Notes under the pieces: model-generated | Told to the model about the DNA's origin: nothing | What the model saw: only the letters and a program-made list of their open reading frames with translations | Databases searched by the model: none | Part shown: one piece after another, positions 53,454 through 63,112 of the stretch | Position numbering within the stretch: position 1 is the stretch's first letter | Layout of the letters: each line of letters opens with the position of its first letter | Translations under genes and position numbers: made by a program | Origin: Rugamonas rivuli | GTDB taxonomy: Bacteria; Pseudomonadota; Gammaproteobacteria; Burkholderiales; Burkholderiaceae_D | Reading direction: 5' to 3' | Assembly (NCBI RefSeq): GCF_009380165.1 | Contig: NZ_WHUF01000001.1 | Coordinates: 1,152,903 to 1,216,902 of the forward strand | DNA length: 64,000 nt

Positions 53454-54170
53454 ATGACCGCCCCTGCCCTGCGCTTCCAGCAAGTCGTCAAACGCTATGG
53501 CCAGGCCAGCGTCTTGCAGGGCGTGGATCTGGAGCTGCAAGCGGGCGAATGCTTCGGCCTGGTGGGCGTCAACGGCGCCGGCAAGACCAGCCTGATCAAA
53601 TGCCTGCTGGATTTCTGCGCCCTCGACGGCGGCAGCATCGACATCTTCGGCCAGCCGCACGGCCGCCCCGCCAGCCGCCAGCCGCTGGGCTTCCTGCCCG
53701 AACGCTTCACCCCGCCCTACTACCTGACCGGCGCCGACTTCATCCGCTATTTGCTGAGTTTGCAAGGCCTGGCCTACGATCCGGCCGCCGTGGCCGTCAT
53801 GCTGGAGGCCTTGGACCTGGACCCTGGCGCGCTGCGCCGCACCGTGCGCGACTATTCGAAAGGCATGACGCAGAAGCTGGGCCTGGCCGCCTGCCTGCTG
53901 GCGCGCAAGCCGCTGTACGTGCTGGACGAGCCGATGAGCGGACTGGACCCGAAGGCGCGCGCGCTGCTGAAACAACAGCTGCGGCAGCTGCACGCCGGCG
54001 GCAGCACCGTATTCTTGACCTCGCACATGCTGGCCGACGTCGACGAGCTGTGCGACCGCATGGCCATCCTGCATGAAGGCCGCATCCGCTTTACCGGCTC
54101 GCCGGCCGAATGCCGCCGCCATTACGGCGTCGACAGCCTGGAGCAAGCCTTCCTGGCTTGCATCGCGTGA
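53454..54170 (+). CDS. ABC transporter ATPase, orphan
   Basis: The 238-residue ATPase has Walker A GVNGAGKTSLIK near residues 37-48, signature YSKGMTQKLGLAACLLARKP, Walker B VLDEPMSGLDP and the His-loop TSHML. It is of the exporter/multidrug type (CcmA-like, single domain). No permease gene is adjacent. It begins the plus-strand set, and the ExeA-like gene starts five bases after its stop, so cotranscription is likely. The partner is unknown. Confidence 0.9.
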   Translation: MTAPALRFQQVVKRYGQASVLQGVDLELQAGECFGLVGVNGAGKTSLIKCLLDFCALDGGSIDIFGQPHGRPASRQPLGFLPERFTPPYYLTGADFIRYLLSLQGLAYDPAAVAVMLEALDLDPGALRRTVRDYSKGMTQKLGLAACLLARKPLYVLDEPMSGLDPKARALLKQQLRQLHAGGSTVFLTSHMLADVDELCDRMAILHEGRIRFTGSPAECRRHYGVDSLEQAFLACIA

Positions 54171-54175
54171 GCAGC

Positions 54176-55093
54176 ATGTACCAATCCCACTTCGGCCTGC
54201 GCGAATCGCCGTTCGGCATCACCCCGAACCCGGCCTTTTTCTACGCGGGCAACACCCGCGGCGAAATCCTGCAAGCCTTGCTGTATGCGGTCTGCCACGG
54301 CGAAGGCATCATCAAGGTCACGGGCGAAGTCGGCGCCGGCAAGACCATGTTGTGCCGCATGCTGGAGAGCCAGCTGCCGCCGCACATCGACGTCATCTAC
54401 CTGGTCAACCCCAACCTGAACCCGCAGGAAGTGCAGTACGCCATCGCCGCCGAGCTGGGCATGGACGGCCACGGCCTGCGCATCGACGAGATCCAGCGCC
54501 GCCTGCAAGCCGACCTGATCGCCCGCCACAGCCAGGGCCGCCAGGTGGTGCTGCTGGTCGAGGAAGCCCAGGCCATGCCGCTCGACACGCTGGAAGCGAT
54601 ACGCCTGCTGACCAACCTGGAAACCGCGCACAGCAAGCTGCTGCAGATCGTGCTGTTCGGCCAGCCGGAGCTGGACCAGCACCTGGCGCTGGCCAGCATG
54701 CGCCAGCTGAAGGAGCGCATCACCCACAGCTTCGAGGTGCCGGCGCTGGCCCCGGCGCTGATCGACGAATTCCTCGAATGCCGGCTGCGCGCGGCCGGCC
54801 ACGACGGTTCGCCGCTGTTCAGTCCGGCCGCCGCCAGGCTGATCGCCGAGCGTTCCGAGGGCATCGTCCGCCGCATCAACATCCTGGCCGACAAGGCCCT
54901 GCTGGCCGCCTTCGCGGCCGACGCCAGCACCGTCGGCGTGCGCCACGCGCGCCAGGCGATACGCGAATCGGCCTTCCGCCGCCGCCGGCTGCGGCAAATC
55001 TTCCCTTTGCGCGCTGTTGCTATAGGGGCCTTGGCGGTCCTGCTAATTTGGGCTATTTGGGGGGCTATCCTTGCGGTGGCACCGAATTTGTAA
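54176..55093 (+). CDS. ExeA/MshM-like ATPase, second pilus-type locus
   Basis: The 305-residue ATPase starts MYQSHFGLRESPFGITPN, close to MshM at 38084-38977 (MYQAHFGLGEMPFGITPD). Walker A is GEVGAGKTMLC and Walker B VVLLVEEAQAMP, in which Glu replaces the usual Asp of LDEAQ. One C-terminal membrane helix follows (VAIGALAVLLIWAIWGAILA). It is a paralogue serving the second secretin. A GTG at 54167 would add three residues. Confidence 0.88.
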   Translation: MYQSHFGLRESPFGITPNPAFFYAGNTRGEILQALLYAVCHGEGIIKVTGEVGAGKTMLCRMLESQLPPHIDVIYLVNPNLNPQEVQYAIAAELGMDGHGLRIDEIQRRLQADLIARHSQGRQVVLLVEEAQAMPLDTLEAIRLLTNLETAHSKLLQIVLFGQPELDQHLALASMRQLKERITHSFEVPALAPALIDEFLECRLRAAGHDGSPLFSPAAARLIAERSEGIVRRINILADKALLAAFAADASTVGVRHARQAIRESAFRRRRLRQIFPLRAVAIGALAVLLIWAIWGAILAVAPNL

Positions 55094-55156
55094 GATCATG
55101 GTGTCTATATTGCAAATGCACAACATCCTGCATTCCCCCTGGGCCGGAAAGAAACA

Positions 55157-57013
55157 ATGAAAAAACTCGCCTCCCCCATCGTCCCCATGGTGTGCAGCGT
55201 GTTGCTGAGCGCCTGCGCGACCCACACCCTGCCCAAATCGCCGACCCATATTTCGGAAGCGCCGCGCGCCACCGGCTCCATTCCCGAGACCGTCCAACAA
55301 AGCGCCGTGCTGCCGCCGCCGTCCGCCGCGCCCAAGACCGAGACCTACAGCGTCACCGTGCACAAGGTGCCGGTGCAGTCGCTGCTGTTCGCGCTGGCGC
55401 GCGACGCCGGCATGAACGTCGACGTCCATCCCGGCATCGAGGGCACGGTCACGCTGAACGCGCTGGACCAGACCCTGCCGCAGCTGCTGACCCGCATCCA
55501 GCGCCAGGTCGACATGCGTTATGAAATCAACGGCAGCACGCTGACGGTCTTGCCGGACACGCCGGAATGGCGCAACTACAAGGTCGACTACGTCAACATC
55601 GCCCGCAGCACCAACAGCAGTGTCAGCATCGCCACCCAGATTTCGACCGCCGGCGGCGGCACCAGCAGCGTCGCCAGCCCGGCGTCCAGCAACAGCGGCG
55701 CCGGCCAGCAGCAGCAACCGCAACAGCAGCAGCAGGCGGCGCCGGCCAACAATGGCAGCGGCAACGGCGGCGGCAACAATTCGACCACCGTGGTCAACAA
55801 CCGCTCCGACAACAACTTCTGGTATAGCCTGGAAAAGAACATCCGCGACATGCTGCGGGCGTCCAACCTGAGCGACAACCCGGTCGATCCGCTGGCGTCC
55901 CAGCAGGCCGGTGGGCAGGCCGGCACGCCGCAGAACGCCCAGCCGCAAACGCCGTTCGACGCCGGCGGCTTCGGCGGCGCCAAGGCCGGCGGCGGTGGCG
56001 CGGCGCAGCGCGGTTCCTCGGTCATCGTCAACGCCGAGGGCGGCCTGATCGCCGTGCGCGCGACCGCCCGCCAGCATGAAAAGATCCGCGAATTCCTCGA
56101 CGTCGTGCTGGGCGCGGCCAAGCGCCAGGTGCTGATCGAAGCCACCATCATCGAAGTGCGGCTCGGCGACCAGTACCAGCAAGGCATCAACTGGCAATCG
56201 ATCGCCAGGGGCGGCCTCAAGCTGAACCAGGGCGCGCTGGGCACCGCCACGCTGCCGACCGCCACCAATCCCGGCGTGTTCGTGCTGAACTACACCAACC
56301 CGACCAGCCGGCTGGGCAATATCGCCGCCACCATCGAGTTGCTGGAATCGTTCGGCAAGGTCAAAGTGCTGTCCAGCCCCAAGATCAGCGTGCTCAACAA
56401 CCAGACCGCGCTGCTCAAGGTGGTCGACAACAACGTCTTCTTCTCGATCAAGGTGACGCCTGCGGTGCGCGACCTGAACGGCACCATCGTCTCGCCGGCC
56501 ACCTATGAGTCGCGGCTGGAGACGGTGCCGGTCGGCTTCGTCATGAGCGTCACGCCGCAGATTTCCGACACCGACGAGGTCACGCTCAACGTGCGGCCGA
56601 CCATCACCCGCATCGTCGACTACGTCACCGATCCCAATCCCGACCTGGCCAAGGCCGGCGTCAAAAGCCAGGTGCCGGTGATCCAGGCGCGCGAGCTGGA
56701 ATCGCTGATGAAGGTGTCCAGCGGCCAGATCGCCGTCATGGGCGGCCTGATGCAGGATTCGGTGGACAACGCCAAGGACGGCATCCCGCTGCTGAGCAGC
56801 GTGCCGGTGCTGGGCGAGCTGTTCTCCCACCGTAACGAGAAAACCACCAAGACCGAACTGGTGATCTTCATGCGGCCGGTGGTGGTCAAGGACGCCAGCG
56901 TCAACGGCGACTACAAGGATTACCGTTACCTGCTGCCGGGCCAGACACCCGACAACGCTCCCTATGGCGAGGCCGCGCCGGCCCCCGCCCCAGCCAAGGC
57001 GAATGGATCATGA
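55157..57013 (+). CDS. MshL-like secretin, second locus
   Basis: The 618-residue lipoprotein (signal with LLSAC near residue 20) has a secretin N domain (ALARDAGMNVDVHPGIEGTV), a low-complexity loop with QQQQPQQQQQ and Asn/Gly repeats, and the secretin domain (VLSSPKISVLNNQTALLKVV, VPVLGELFSHRNEKTTKTEL). It is a paralogue of MshL (38978-40792) and would form the outer-membrane channel of the second system. A short gap separates it from the ATPase gene, and its stop overlaps the next ATG. Confidence 0.92.
   Translation: MKKLASPIVPMVCSVLLSACATHTLPKSPTHISEAPRATGSIPETVQQSAVLPPPSAAPKTETYSVTVHKVPVQSLLFALARDAGMNVDVHPGIEGTVTLNALDQTLPQLLTRIQRQVDMRYEINGSTLTVLPDTPEWRNYKVDYVNIARSTNSSVSIATQISTAGGGTSSVASPASSNSGAGQQQQPQQQQQAAPANNGSGNGGGNNSTTVVNNRSDNNFWYSLEKNIRDMLRASNLSDNPVDPLASQQAGGQAGTPQNAQPQTPFDAGGFGGAKAGGGGAAQRGSSVIVNAEGGLIAVRATARQHEKIREFLDVVLGAAKRQVLIEATIIEVRLGDQYQQGINWQSIARGGLKLNQGALGTATLPTATNPGVFVLNYTNPTSRLGNIAATIELLESFGKVKVLSSPKISVLNNQTALLKVVDNNVFFSIKVTPAVRDLNGTIVSPATYESRLETVPVGFVMSVTPQISDTDEVTLNVRPTITRIVDYVTDPNPDLAKAGVKSQVPVIQARELESLMKVSSGQIAVMGGLMQDSVDNAKDGIPLLSSVPVLGELFSHRNEKTTKTELVIFMRPVVVKDASVNGDYKDYRYLLPGQTPDNAPYGEAAPAPAPAKANGS
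55706..55735 (+). repeat. CAG/CAA tract in the second secretin
   Basis: Nine Gln codons (five CAG after one CCG, with CAA mixed in) encode QQQQPQQQQQ. It lies inside the low-complexity loop before the secretin domain, not in a catalytic part. Confidence 0.7.
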
Positions 57014-58593
57014 GTCTCTTAATGCAAGCGCTCAAAAAGGCGGAGCGCGCCAAACAAAGCTCGGGCGCCGACGATGAGACCGACAAGCCGTCGCAGGCTT
57101 TCGATGAAATCCTGGCGCTGACGCCGGAACCGGCGCCGGCGCCCGCGCCGGCGGCCCAGCCCGGCCTGGGCATGAGCCTGGACCTGGAACCGATGTCCGG
57201 CCTCAGCCTGGAGCCCATCCCGGCCGAACCAGCGGCCGCGTCCGGCCAGGCGCCGCAGCCCTCGCCCGACCCGCTGCCCACGCCCAGCGACCACAAAGGC
57301 CCCGGCCTGACGCTGGACCTGATGCCCGATCCATCGGCGCCGCCGGCCGCCGCACCCGCAGCCACCGCTGCCGCCGCGCCGTCGCCCGCACACGCCGCCA
57401 AGAGCGCCGCCTCGCCCGAGCCCGCGCCTGCCTACGCGTCCGCTGCCGCGCCTGCCCCCGCACCTGCCGCGTCGGCCGCCAAAGCCGCAGCCGGCAACAC
57501 CCCGCGCGCCAACAAAGCCGGACCATCTTCCACCGACCAACCGCGCGGCGCCGCCCGCGCACGCGCCGCGGCGGCCGCCACAGCCCCGACCGAATCGGCC
57601 GGACTGGACCGCGACCGCCTGCGCCTGATCGGCTGGATCGCACTGCTGGTGCTGGTCGCCGCCGGCATGGGCTATTACTACTGGCAAGCCGTGCTCGCGC
57701 CCGGCGCCGGCTCGCGCCTGCCGCCGGTGCCGATGCCGCCGATCGGCGCCACCGGTGCCACCTCGGTCAAGGTCGCGGTCGCGCCCGGCGCCATCGAAGC
57801 GCTGCCCGACGGCGCACCGATCGCCCCACCGGCCCCCGCGCGCACCGGCACCGAAGATCTGGAGCGCCGCCTGAACGCCACCGAACAGGCGCTGGTCGCC
57901 TCGCAGCAAATCATGCAGCAGCAGCTGGCGCAACTGAACCAGCCGCGTCCCGACCAGTTGCCGCCGATCGCCGCGCCGGACAATAGCGAGATCCGCGTCG
58001 CCCGCGCCAGCCAGCAGCCGGTGCTGGCGCCCGCGCTGGAAAGCGGCTACCAGGCCCTGAACAGCGGCGACCTGCCGCTAGCCCAGCAGCAATACGAGGC
58101 CGCGCTGCGCGACGCGCCGACCAGCCGCGACGCCCTGCTCGGCCTGGCCACGGTGGCCGCGCGCAAGGGCCAGGGCGAACAGGCGGCCGGCTACTACCTG
58201 CGCCTGCTCGAACTCGATCCCAACGACAGCACCGCCGTCGCCGGCCTGGTCGGCGTGCGCCAGGGCGACAGCGGCCAGAGCGAAGCGCGGCTGCGCAACA
58301 TCCTCAACACCAGCCCGGACGCCGCGCCGGTGCTGTTCGCGCTCGGCAACCTGCAATCCCAGCAGGGCCGCTGGCCGGAAGCCCAGCAGTCCTACTTCCG
58401 CGCCTACACCGCCATGCCCGACAACGCCGACTACGCCTACAACCTGGCCGTCGGCCTGGACCGGCTGAACCAGCCCAAGCTGGCGATGAAGTACTACCAG
58501 CGCGCGCTGGCGCTGGCGCAGGACCACGCCGCCGCGTTCGACCGCAACGCGCTGCGCCTGCGCCTGCACGAACTGGGCGCGTCCGCGCGCTGA
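57010..58593 (+). CDS. TPR protein of the second locus (MshN-like)
   Basis: The 527-residue protein starts MSLLMQALKKAERAKQ, then a very long Ala/Pro-rich region, then one membrane helix near residue 205 (LRLIGWIALLVLVAAGMGYY), and a periplasmic TPR array (LPLAQQQYEAALRDAPTSRD, NLAVGLDRLNQPKLAMKYYQ). The first ~200 residues would be cytoplasmic, far longer than in MshN at 36993-38087, whose membrane helix starts near residue 39. It overlaps the secretin gene by four bases. Confidence 0.85.
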   Translation: MSLLMQALKKAERAKQSSGADDETDKPSQAFDEILALTPEPAPAPAPAAQPGLGMSLDLEPMSGLSLEPIPAEPAAASGQAPQPSPDPLPTPSDHKGPGLTLDLMPDPSAPPAAAPAATAAAAPSPAHAAKSAASPEPAPAYASAAAPAPAPAASAAKAAAGNTPRANKAGPSSTDQPRGAARARAAAAATAPTESAGLDRDRLRLIGWIALLVLVAAGMGYYYWQAVLAPGAGSRLPPVPMPPIGATGATSVKVAVAPGAIEALPDGAPIAPPAPARTGTEDLERRLNATEQALVASQQIMQQQLAQLNQPRPDQLPPIAAPDNSEIRVARASQQPVLAPALESGYQALNSGDLPLAQQQYEAALRDAPTSRDALLGLATVAARKGQGEQAAGYYLRLLELDPNDSTAVAGLVGVRQGDSGQSEARLRNILNTSPDAAPVLFALGNLQSQQGRWPEAQQSYFRAYTAMPDNADYAYNLAVGLDRLNQPKLAMKYYQRALALAQDHAAAFDRNALRLRLHELGASAR

Positions 58594-58618
58594 TCGCCAC
58601 CATTCATGTAAGAGATCC

Positions 58619-60328
58619 ATGGCAGAACAAGTCAAACTCCCGCTCGGCAAGCTGCTGATCCAGAAAGGCGTGATCAGCGAAGACCAGCTGCGCATCGCCC
58701 TGATCGAGCAAAAGCGCAGCAGCGAGCCGCTGGGAAAACTGTTGATCACGCTGGGCTTCGTCACCGAGGCCACGGTGCGCATGGCGCTGTCGGAAAACCT
58801 CAACCAGCAGAGCGCCGACCTGACCAGCCTGGTGGTGGACGCCATCGCCCTCAAGCTCATCCCCAAGGACGTGGCCAAGCGCTACAAGGTGTTCCCCATC
58901 GTGTATGAGCGCGCCACGGACAATCTGATCCTGGCCATGTCCGACACCAGCAACATCGTCGCGCTGGACCAGATCAGCGCCATGCTGGTCAAGGGCATCA
59001 CCATCAGCCCGCTGCTGGTCAACGATTCCGACATCCAGCGCGCCATCGACCAGTACTACGGCTTCGAGTTATCAATCGATGGCATCCTGCACGAGATCGA
59101 AACGGGCGAAGTCAATTACGCTAGCCTGGGCGGCACCTCGGACGAGTACAGCCAGCCGGTGGTGCGGCTGATCGACGCCATCCTGGCCGACGCCGTGCAG
59201 AACGGCGCCTCCGACCTGCACTTCGAGCCGGAGCAATCCTTCCTGCGCATCCGCTACCGCATCGACGGCATCCTGCGCCAGATCCGCAGCCTGCACAAAT
59301 CCTACTGGCCGGCCATGGCCGTGCGCCTGAAGGTGATGAGCGGCATGAACATCGCCGAGACCCGCGCGCCGCAGGACGGCCGCATCTCGATCAAGTTCTC
59401 CGGCCGCCAGATCGATTTCCGCGCCTCCGCGCAAGCGACCACCCACGGCGAGAACTTCGTGCTGCGCGTGCTGGACCGGCAGAAAGGCATCGTGCCGCTG
59501 GACGGCCTGGGCCTGGAGGAAAACGAGCTCAACCTGCTGAAGCTGATGATCGCCCGTCCCGACGGCGTGATCCTGGTGACGGGGCCGACCGGCTCCGGCA
59601 AGACCACCACGCTGTACTCCATCCTCAACCACATCAACACCGAGAGCGTCAACATCATGACGCTGGAAGACCCGGTCGAGTACCCGATGAACATGATACG
59701 GCAGACCGCCGTCAACGAATCGGCCAAGATGGGCTTTGCCGACGGCATCCGCTCGATGATGCGGCAGGATCCGGACATCATCCTGGTCGGCGAGATCCGC
59801 GACCGCGAAACCGCCGAGATGGCGTTTTCTGCGGCGATGACCGGCCACCAGGTGTATTCGACGCTGCACACCAACTCGGCGATCGGCTCGATCTCGCGCC
59901 TGCTCGACATCGGCGTGGTGGCCGACATCATGGCCGGCAACATCATCGGCATCATCGCCCAGCGCCTGATCCGGCGGCTGTGCCCGCACTGCCGCGTGGC
60001 CTATCCGGCCGAGGCGCTGGAGCGCCGCCTGCTGGGCCTGCCGCAGGGCGAGGACGCCGAACCGTACACGCTGTACCGCGCCTGCGGCTGCGAACGCTGC
60101 GGCCACCAGGGCTACAAGGGCCGGCTGGCGATCATGGAACTGTTGAAGATGACGCCGCAGCTCGATGAAATGGTGGCCCGCCGCGCCTCCTCGCGCGAGC
60201 TGAAGAACGCCGCCGCCGCGGCCGGCGTGCGCTCGCTGGTGGACGACGGCCTGCGCCGCGTGCTCGAAGGCGTGACCACGCTGGAAGAAGTGGCGCGCGT
60301 GGTCGACCTTACCGACAGGCTGAGCTGA
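58619..60328 (+). CDS. GspE-type extension ATPase, second locus
   Basis: The 569-residue ATPase has two MshEN-like repeats (LPLGKLLIQKGVISEDQLRI and EPLGKLLITLGFVTEATVRM), with Pro in the usual Arg place. The core has Walker A TGPTGSGKTTTLYS near residue 322, Asp box and His box (STLHTNSAIGS), and a four-Cys zinc motif (CPHC, CGCERCG). It is a paralogue of MshE and powers the second system. It overlaps the GspF gene by one base. Confidence 0.93.
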   Translation: MAEQVKLPLGKLLIQKGVISEDQLRIALIEQKRSSEPLGKLLITLGFVTEATVRMALSENLNQQSADLTSLVVDAIALKLIPKDVAKRYKVFPIVYERATDNLILAMSDTSNIVALDQISAMLVKGITISPLLVNDSDIQRAIDQYYGFELSIDGILHEIETGEVNYASLGGTSDEYSQPVVRLIDAILADAVQNGASDLHFEPEQSFLRIRYRIDGILRQIRSLHKSYWPAMAVRLKVMSGMNIAETRAPQDGRISIKFSGRQIDFRASAQATTHGENFVLRVLDRQKGIVPLDGLGLEENELNLLKLMIARPDGVILVTGPTGSGKTTTLYSILNHINTESVNIMTLEDPVEYPMNMIRQTAVNESAKMGFADGIRSMMRQDPDIILVGEIRDRETAEMAFSAAMTGHQVYSTLHTNSAIGSISRLLDIGVVADIMAGNIIGIIAQRLIRRLCPHCRVAYPAEALERRLLGLPQGEDAEPYTLYRACGCERCGHQGYKGRLAIMELLKMTPQLDEMVARRASSRELKNAAAAAGVRSLVDDGLRRVLEGVTTLEEVARVVDLTDRLS

Positions 60329-61533
60329 TGCCCCAATACCTCTACCGCGCCATGGATGCCGGCGGCCAGCTGACGCTGGGGAATATGGACGCGCTCAACG
60401 AGCCCGACCTGGAGCTGCGCCTGCACCGCATGGAGCTGGACCTGATCGATTGCCAGGTGTCGCGCCAGAAGCTGGCCGCCATCGGCCGGCGCGATATCAC
60501 GCGCAAGGACTTGATCAACTTCTGCTTCCAGATGGAGCAGCTGACCGGCGCCGGCGTGCCCATCCTCGACGGCTTGAACGACCTGCGCGACAGCATGGAC
60601 CATCCGCGCTTCCGCGAAATCATCACCGACCTGATCGAGAACATCGAGGGCGGCCTGCAGCTGTCGGCCGCGCTCGACGCCTACCCGGACGTGTTCGACA
60701 AGACCTTCACCAGCCTGATCACGGCCGGCGAGCGCACCGGCAAGATCGCCGAAGTGTTCCTGAATCTGTCGGACAGCCTGAAGTGGCAGGACGAGCTGGC
60801 CTCGCAATCGCGCAAGATCGTCATGAAGCCCATGTTCGTCGGCATCGTCATCCTCGGCGTGGTAGCCTTCCTGATGATCTACCTGGTGCCGCAGCTGACC
60901 GCCTTCATCAAGAACATGGGCAACGAGCTGCCCTTCCACACCAAGGCGCTGATCTTCGTTTCCGACATCTTCATCAACTACTGGTACGTGCTGCTGGCGC
61001 TGCCGGTGGCGGCCTTCTTCGGCGGCCGCGCCTGGCTGGCGCGCAGCGAGGACGCGCGCTACCGCTTCGACGCCTTCAAGCTGCGCATCTGGATGATAGG
61101 CCCGGTGCAGCACAAGATCATCCTGGCCCGCTTCGCCACCTTCTTCGCGCTGATGTACGGCGCCGGCATCACCATCCTCGAATGCATACGGCTGTCCGAA
61201 GGCATCGTCGGCAACCGCATGGTGGCGGCCGGCCTGCGCCGCGCGGCCCAGCTCATTTCCGAAGGCCAGAGCGTGACGGCGGCGTTCCAGAACACCGGCA
61301 TCTTCCCGCCGCTGGTGATCCGCATGCTCAAGGTCGGCGAGGCCACCGGCGCGCTGGACGGCGCGCTGCGCAACGTCAGCTATTTCTACAACCGTGAAGT
61401 CAAGGAAATGATCGAGAAGGTGCAGGCGATGATAGAGCCGGCGATGACCGTGGTCCTGGGCCTGCTGCTGGGCTGGATCATGCTGTCCGTGCTGGGGCCG
61501 ATTTACGACACCATCAGCAAGATCCGACCCTGA
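60328..61533 (+). CDS. GspF-type platform protein, second locus
   Basis: The 401-residue protein has two GspF repeats (LTGAGVPILDGLNDLRDSMD and MYGAGITILECIRLSEGIVG) and membrane helices such as PMFVGIVILGVVAFLMIYLV. It is the inner-membrane anchor partner of the ATPase encoded just upstream and a paralogue of MshG. Confidence 0.93.
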   Translation: MPQYLYRAMDAGGQLTLGNMDALNEPDLELRLHRMELDLIDCQVSRQKLAAIGRRDITRKDLINFCFQMEQLTGAGVPILDGLNDLRDSMDHPRFREIITDLIENIEGGLQLSAALDAYPDVFDKTFTSLITAGERTGKIAEVFLNLSDSLKWQDELASQSRKIVMKPMFVGIVILGVVAFLMIYLVPQLTAFIKNMGNELPFHTKALIFVSDIFINYWYVLLALPVAAFFGGRAWLARSEDARYRFDAFKLRIWMIGPVQHKIILARFATFFALMYGAGITILECIRLSEGIVGNRMVAAGLRRAAQLISEGQSVTAAFQNTGIFPPLVIRMLKVGEATGALDGALRNVSYFYNREVKEMIEKVQAMIEPAMTVVLGLLLGWIMLSVLGPIYDTISKIRP

Positions 61534-61540
61534 GGCCGCC

Positions 61541-63112
61541 GTGTTGCACAGACATTTACTTTATCTCAGCAGCGAATATGTGTGGGCCTACCCGTGGCAC
61601 AAGGGCAGGCTCGGCGAACCCGTGCGCTACACCAACGACCGCGCCGGCGTCGACGCCTTCATGGATTACCTGGACACCCAGCCCTACGGCCCGGTCTATC
61701 TGATGGTCGACCTGATCGAGGAAGACTTCCAGCGCATCACGCTGCCGCACGTGACCGGCCGCTCCGGCCGCCGCCTGCTGGCCCGCCGGCTGCTGCAGCA
61801 ATACCGCGAAACGCCCTACCGCTACGTGCGCGTGCAGGGCCGCGAGCCCGACGGCCGCCAGGACGATATCGCCCTGCTCAGCGCGCTGACAAATCCGGCG
61901 CTGGTGCAACCGTGGGTCGAGGCGCTGGAACTGCTGCGCGCGCCGCTGGCGGGGCTGTACTCGACCACGCTCATGAGCCCGTCGCTGGTGCGCAAGCTGG
62001 GCCTGGCCGACGAGCGCCTGCTGCTGGTGACACAGCAATCGGCCGGCCTGCGCCAGAGCTATTTCCTCGACGGCCAGCTGAAGTTCTCGCGGCTGACGCT
62101 GGCGGTGGACCGCGACGGCGACCCGGTCGACGTCGCCCGCGAAACCGCCAAGACCCAGCAGTTCCTCACCAGCACCCGCCTGATCGGGCGCGGCGAGGTG
62201 CTGCACACCGTCATCGTGGCGCCGGAAGCGACGCTGGACCGCCTCGAACCGCAATGCCAGGACGGCCCCGAGACCGCCTACCACTTCGTCCCCATGGACG
62301 ACGCCGCCCACCGCACCGGCCTGGAAGACACGCCGGCGCTGGCCGATACCGTGCTGCTGACACTGCTTGGACAGGAACGCCCGCCCACCCAGTACGCGCT
62401 GGGCGCGGCACGCCGCTACTTCCAGCTGTGGCGCGCGCGGCTGGGCCTGTTCAGCGCCAGCGCGGTGCTGGCCACCGCCACGCTGGTCTGGCTGGGCATC
62501 AATGTCTGGCGCTATGCCGACGCCACCTCGGCCACCGCCACCATGTACGCCGAGGCCGACCAGTTCGACAAGCGCTACCGCGACGCGCTGTCGACCATGA
62601 CGCCGGCCATCGACAAGACCGTCAACATGAAGGCCGCCGTCACCGTGGCCCAGCTGCTGGTGCGCCAGGGGCCGCAGCCGCTGCCCTTCATGGCGCAGCT
62701 GAGCACGGCGCTCGACAAGGTGCAGCAAATCCGCCTGATCCAGCTGGACTGGAAGATCACGCCGCCGGCCGCGCCCACCGAGCCGGTGGCCGGCAGCTTC
62801 CTCAACGCCGGCAGCGGCACGCCGCTGGCGCCGATCTCGTCGCTGATGCTGGGCCTGCCCGTGGTGGTGCCGCAGGCGCTGCGGCTGGAGGCGGAGATCA
62901 TGGTGCCGCCGGAAAATTACCGCGAAGTGGTCAACACCATGAACGCCTTCACCCAGGAACTGGCCCGCCAGCCGCGCATGGTGGTGGAGATCGTGCAGCA
63001 GCCGGTCGACACCCGCTCCAGCGTCAAGCTCAGCGGCAAGGCCGGCGCCGGCGCCGCCGGCGGCGTCGAGAGCAAGGCGCGCTTCATCCTCAACCTTGTG
63101 TGGCAGCCATGA
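61541..63112 (+). CDS. PilM-PilN-like fused protein (GspL-like), second locus
   Basis: The 523-residue protein starts with a GTG (HRHLLYLSSEYVWAYPWHKG). An N-terminal ~290-residue cytoplasmic region fits a PilM/GspL-type actin-like domain (SAGLRQSYFLDGQLKFSRLT). One membrane helix near residue 315 (LFSASAVLATATLVWLGINV) is followed by a periplasmic PilN-like domain (YREVVNTMNAFTQELARQPR). In the first locus these are two genes. It overlaps the next gene (ATGA). No motif names it exactly; the fusion reading is inference from domain layout. Confidence 0.8.
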   Translation: MLHRHLLYLSSEYVWAYPWHKGRLGEPVRYTNDRAGVDAFMDYLDTQPYGPVYLMVDLIEEDFQRITLPHVTGRSGRRLLARRLLQQYRETPYRYVRVQGREPDGRQDDIALLSALTNPALVQPWVEALELLRAPLAGLYSTTLMSPSLVRKLGLADERLLLVTQQSAGLRQSYFLDGQLKFSRLTLAVDRDGDPVDVARETAKTQQFLTSTRLIGRGEVLHTVIVAPEATLDRLEPQCQDGPETAYHFVPMDDAAHRTGLEDTPALADTVLLTLLGQERPPTQYALGAARRYFQLWRARLGLFSASAVLATATLVWLGINVWRYADATSATATMYAEADQFDKRYRDALSTMTPAIDKTVNMKAAVTVAQLLVRQGPQPLPFMAQLSTALDKVQQIRLIQLDWKITPPAAPTEPVAGSFLNAGSGTPLAPISSLMLGLPVVVPQALRLEAEIMVPPENYREVVNTMNAFTQELARQPRMVVEIVQQPVDTRSSVKLSGKAGAGAAGGVESKARFILNLVWQP

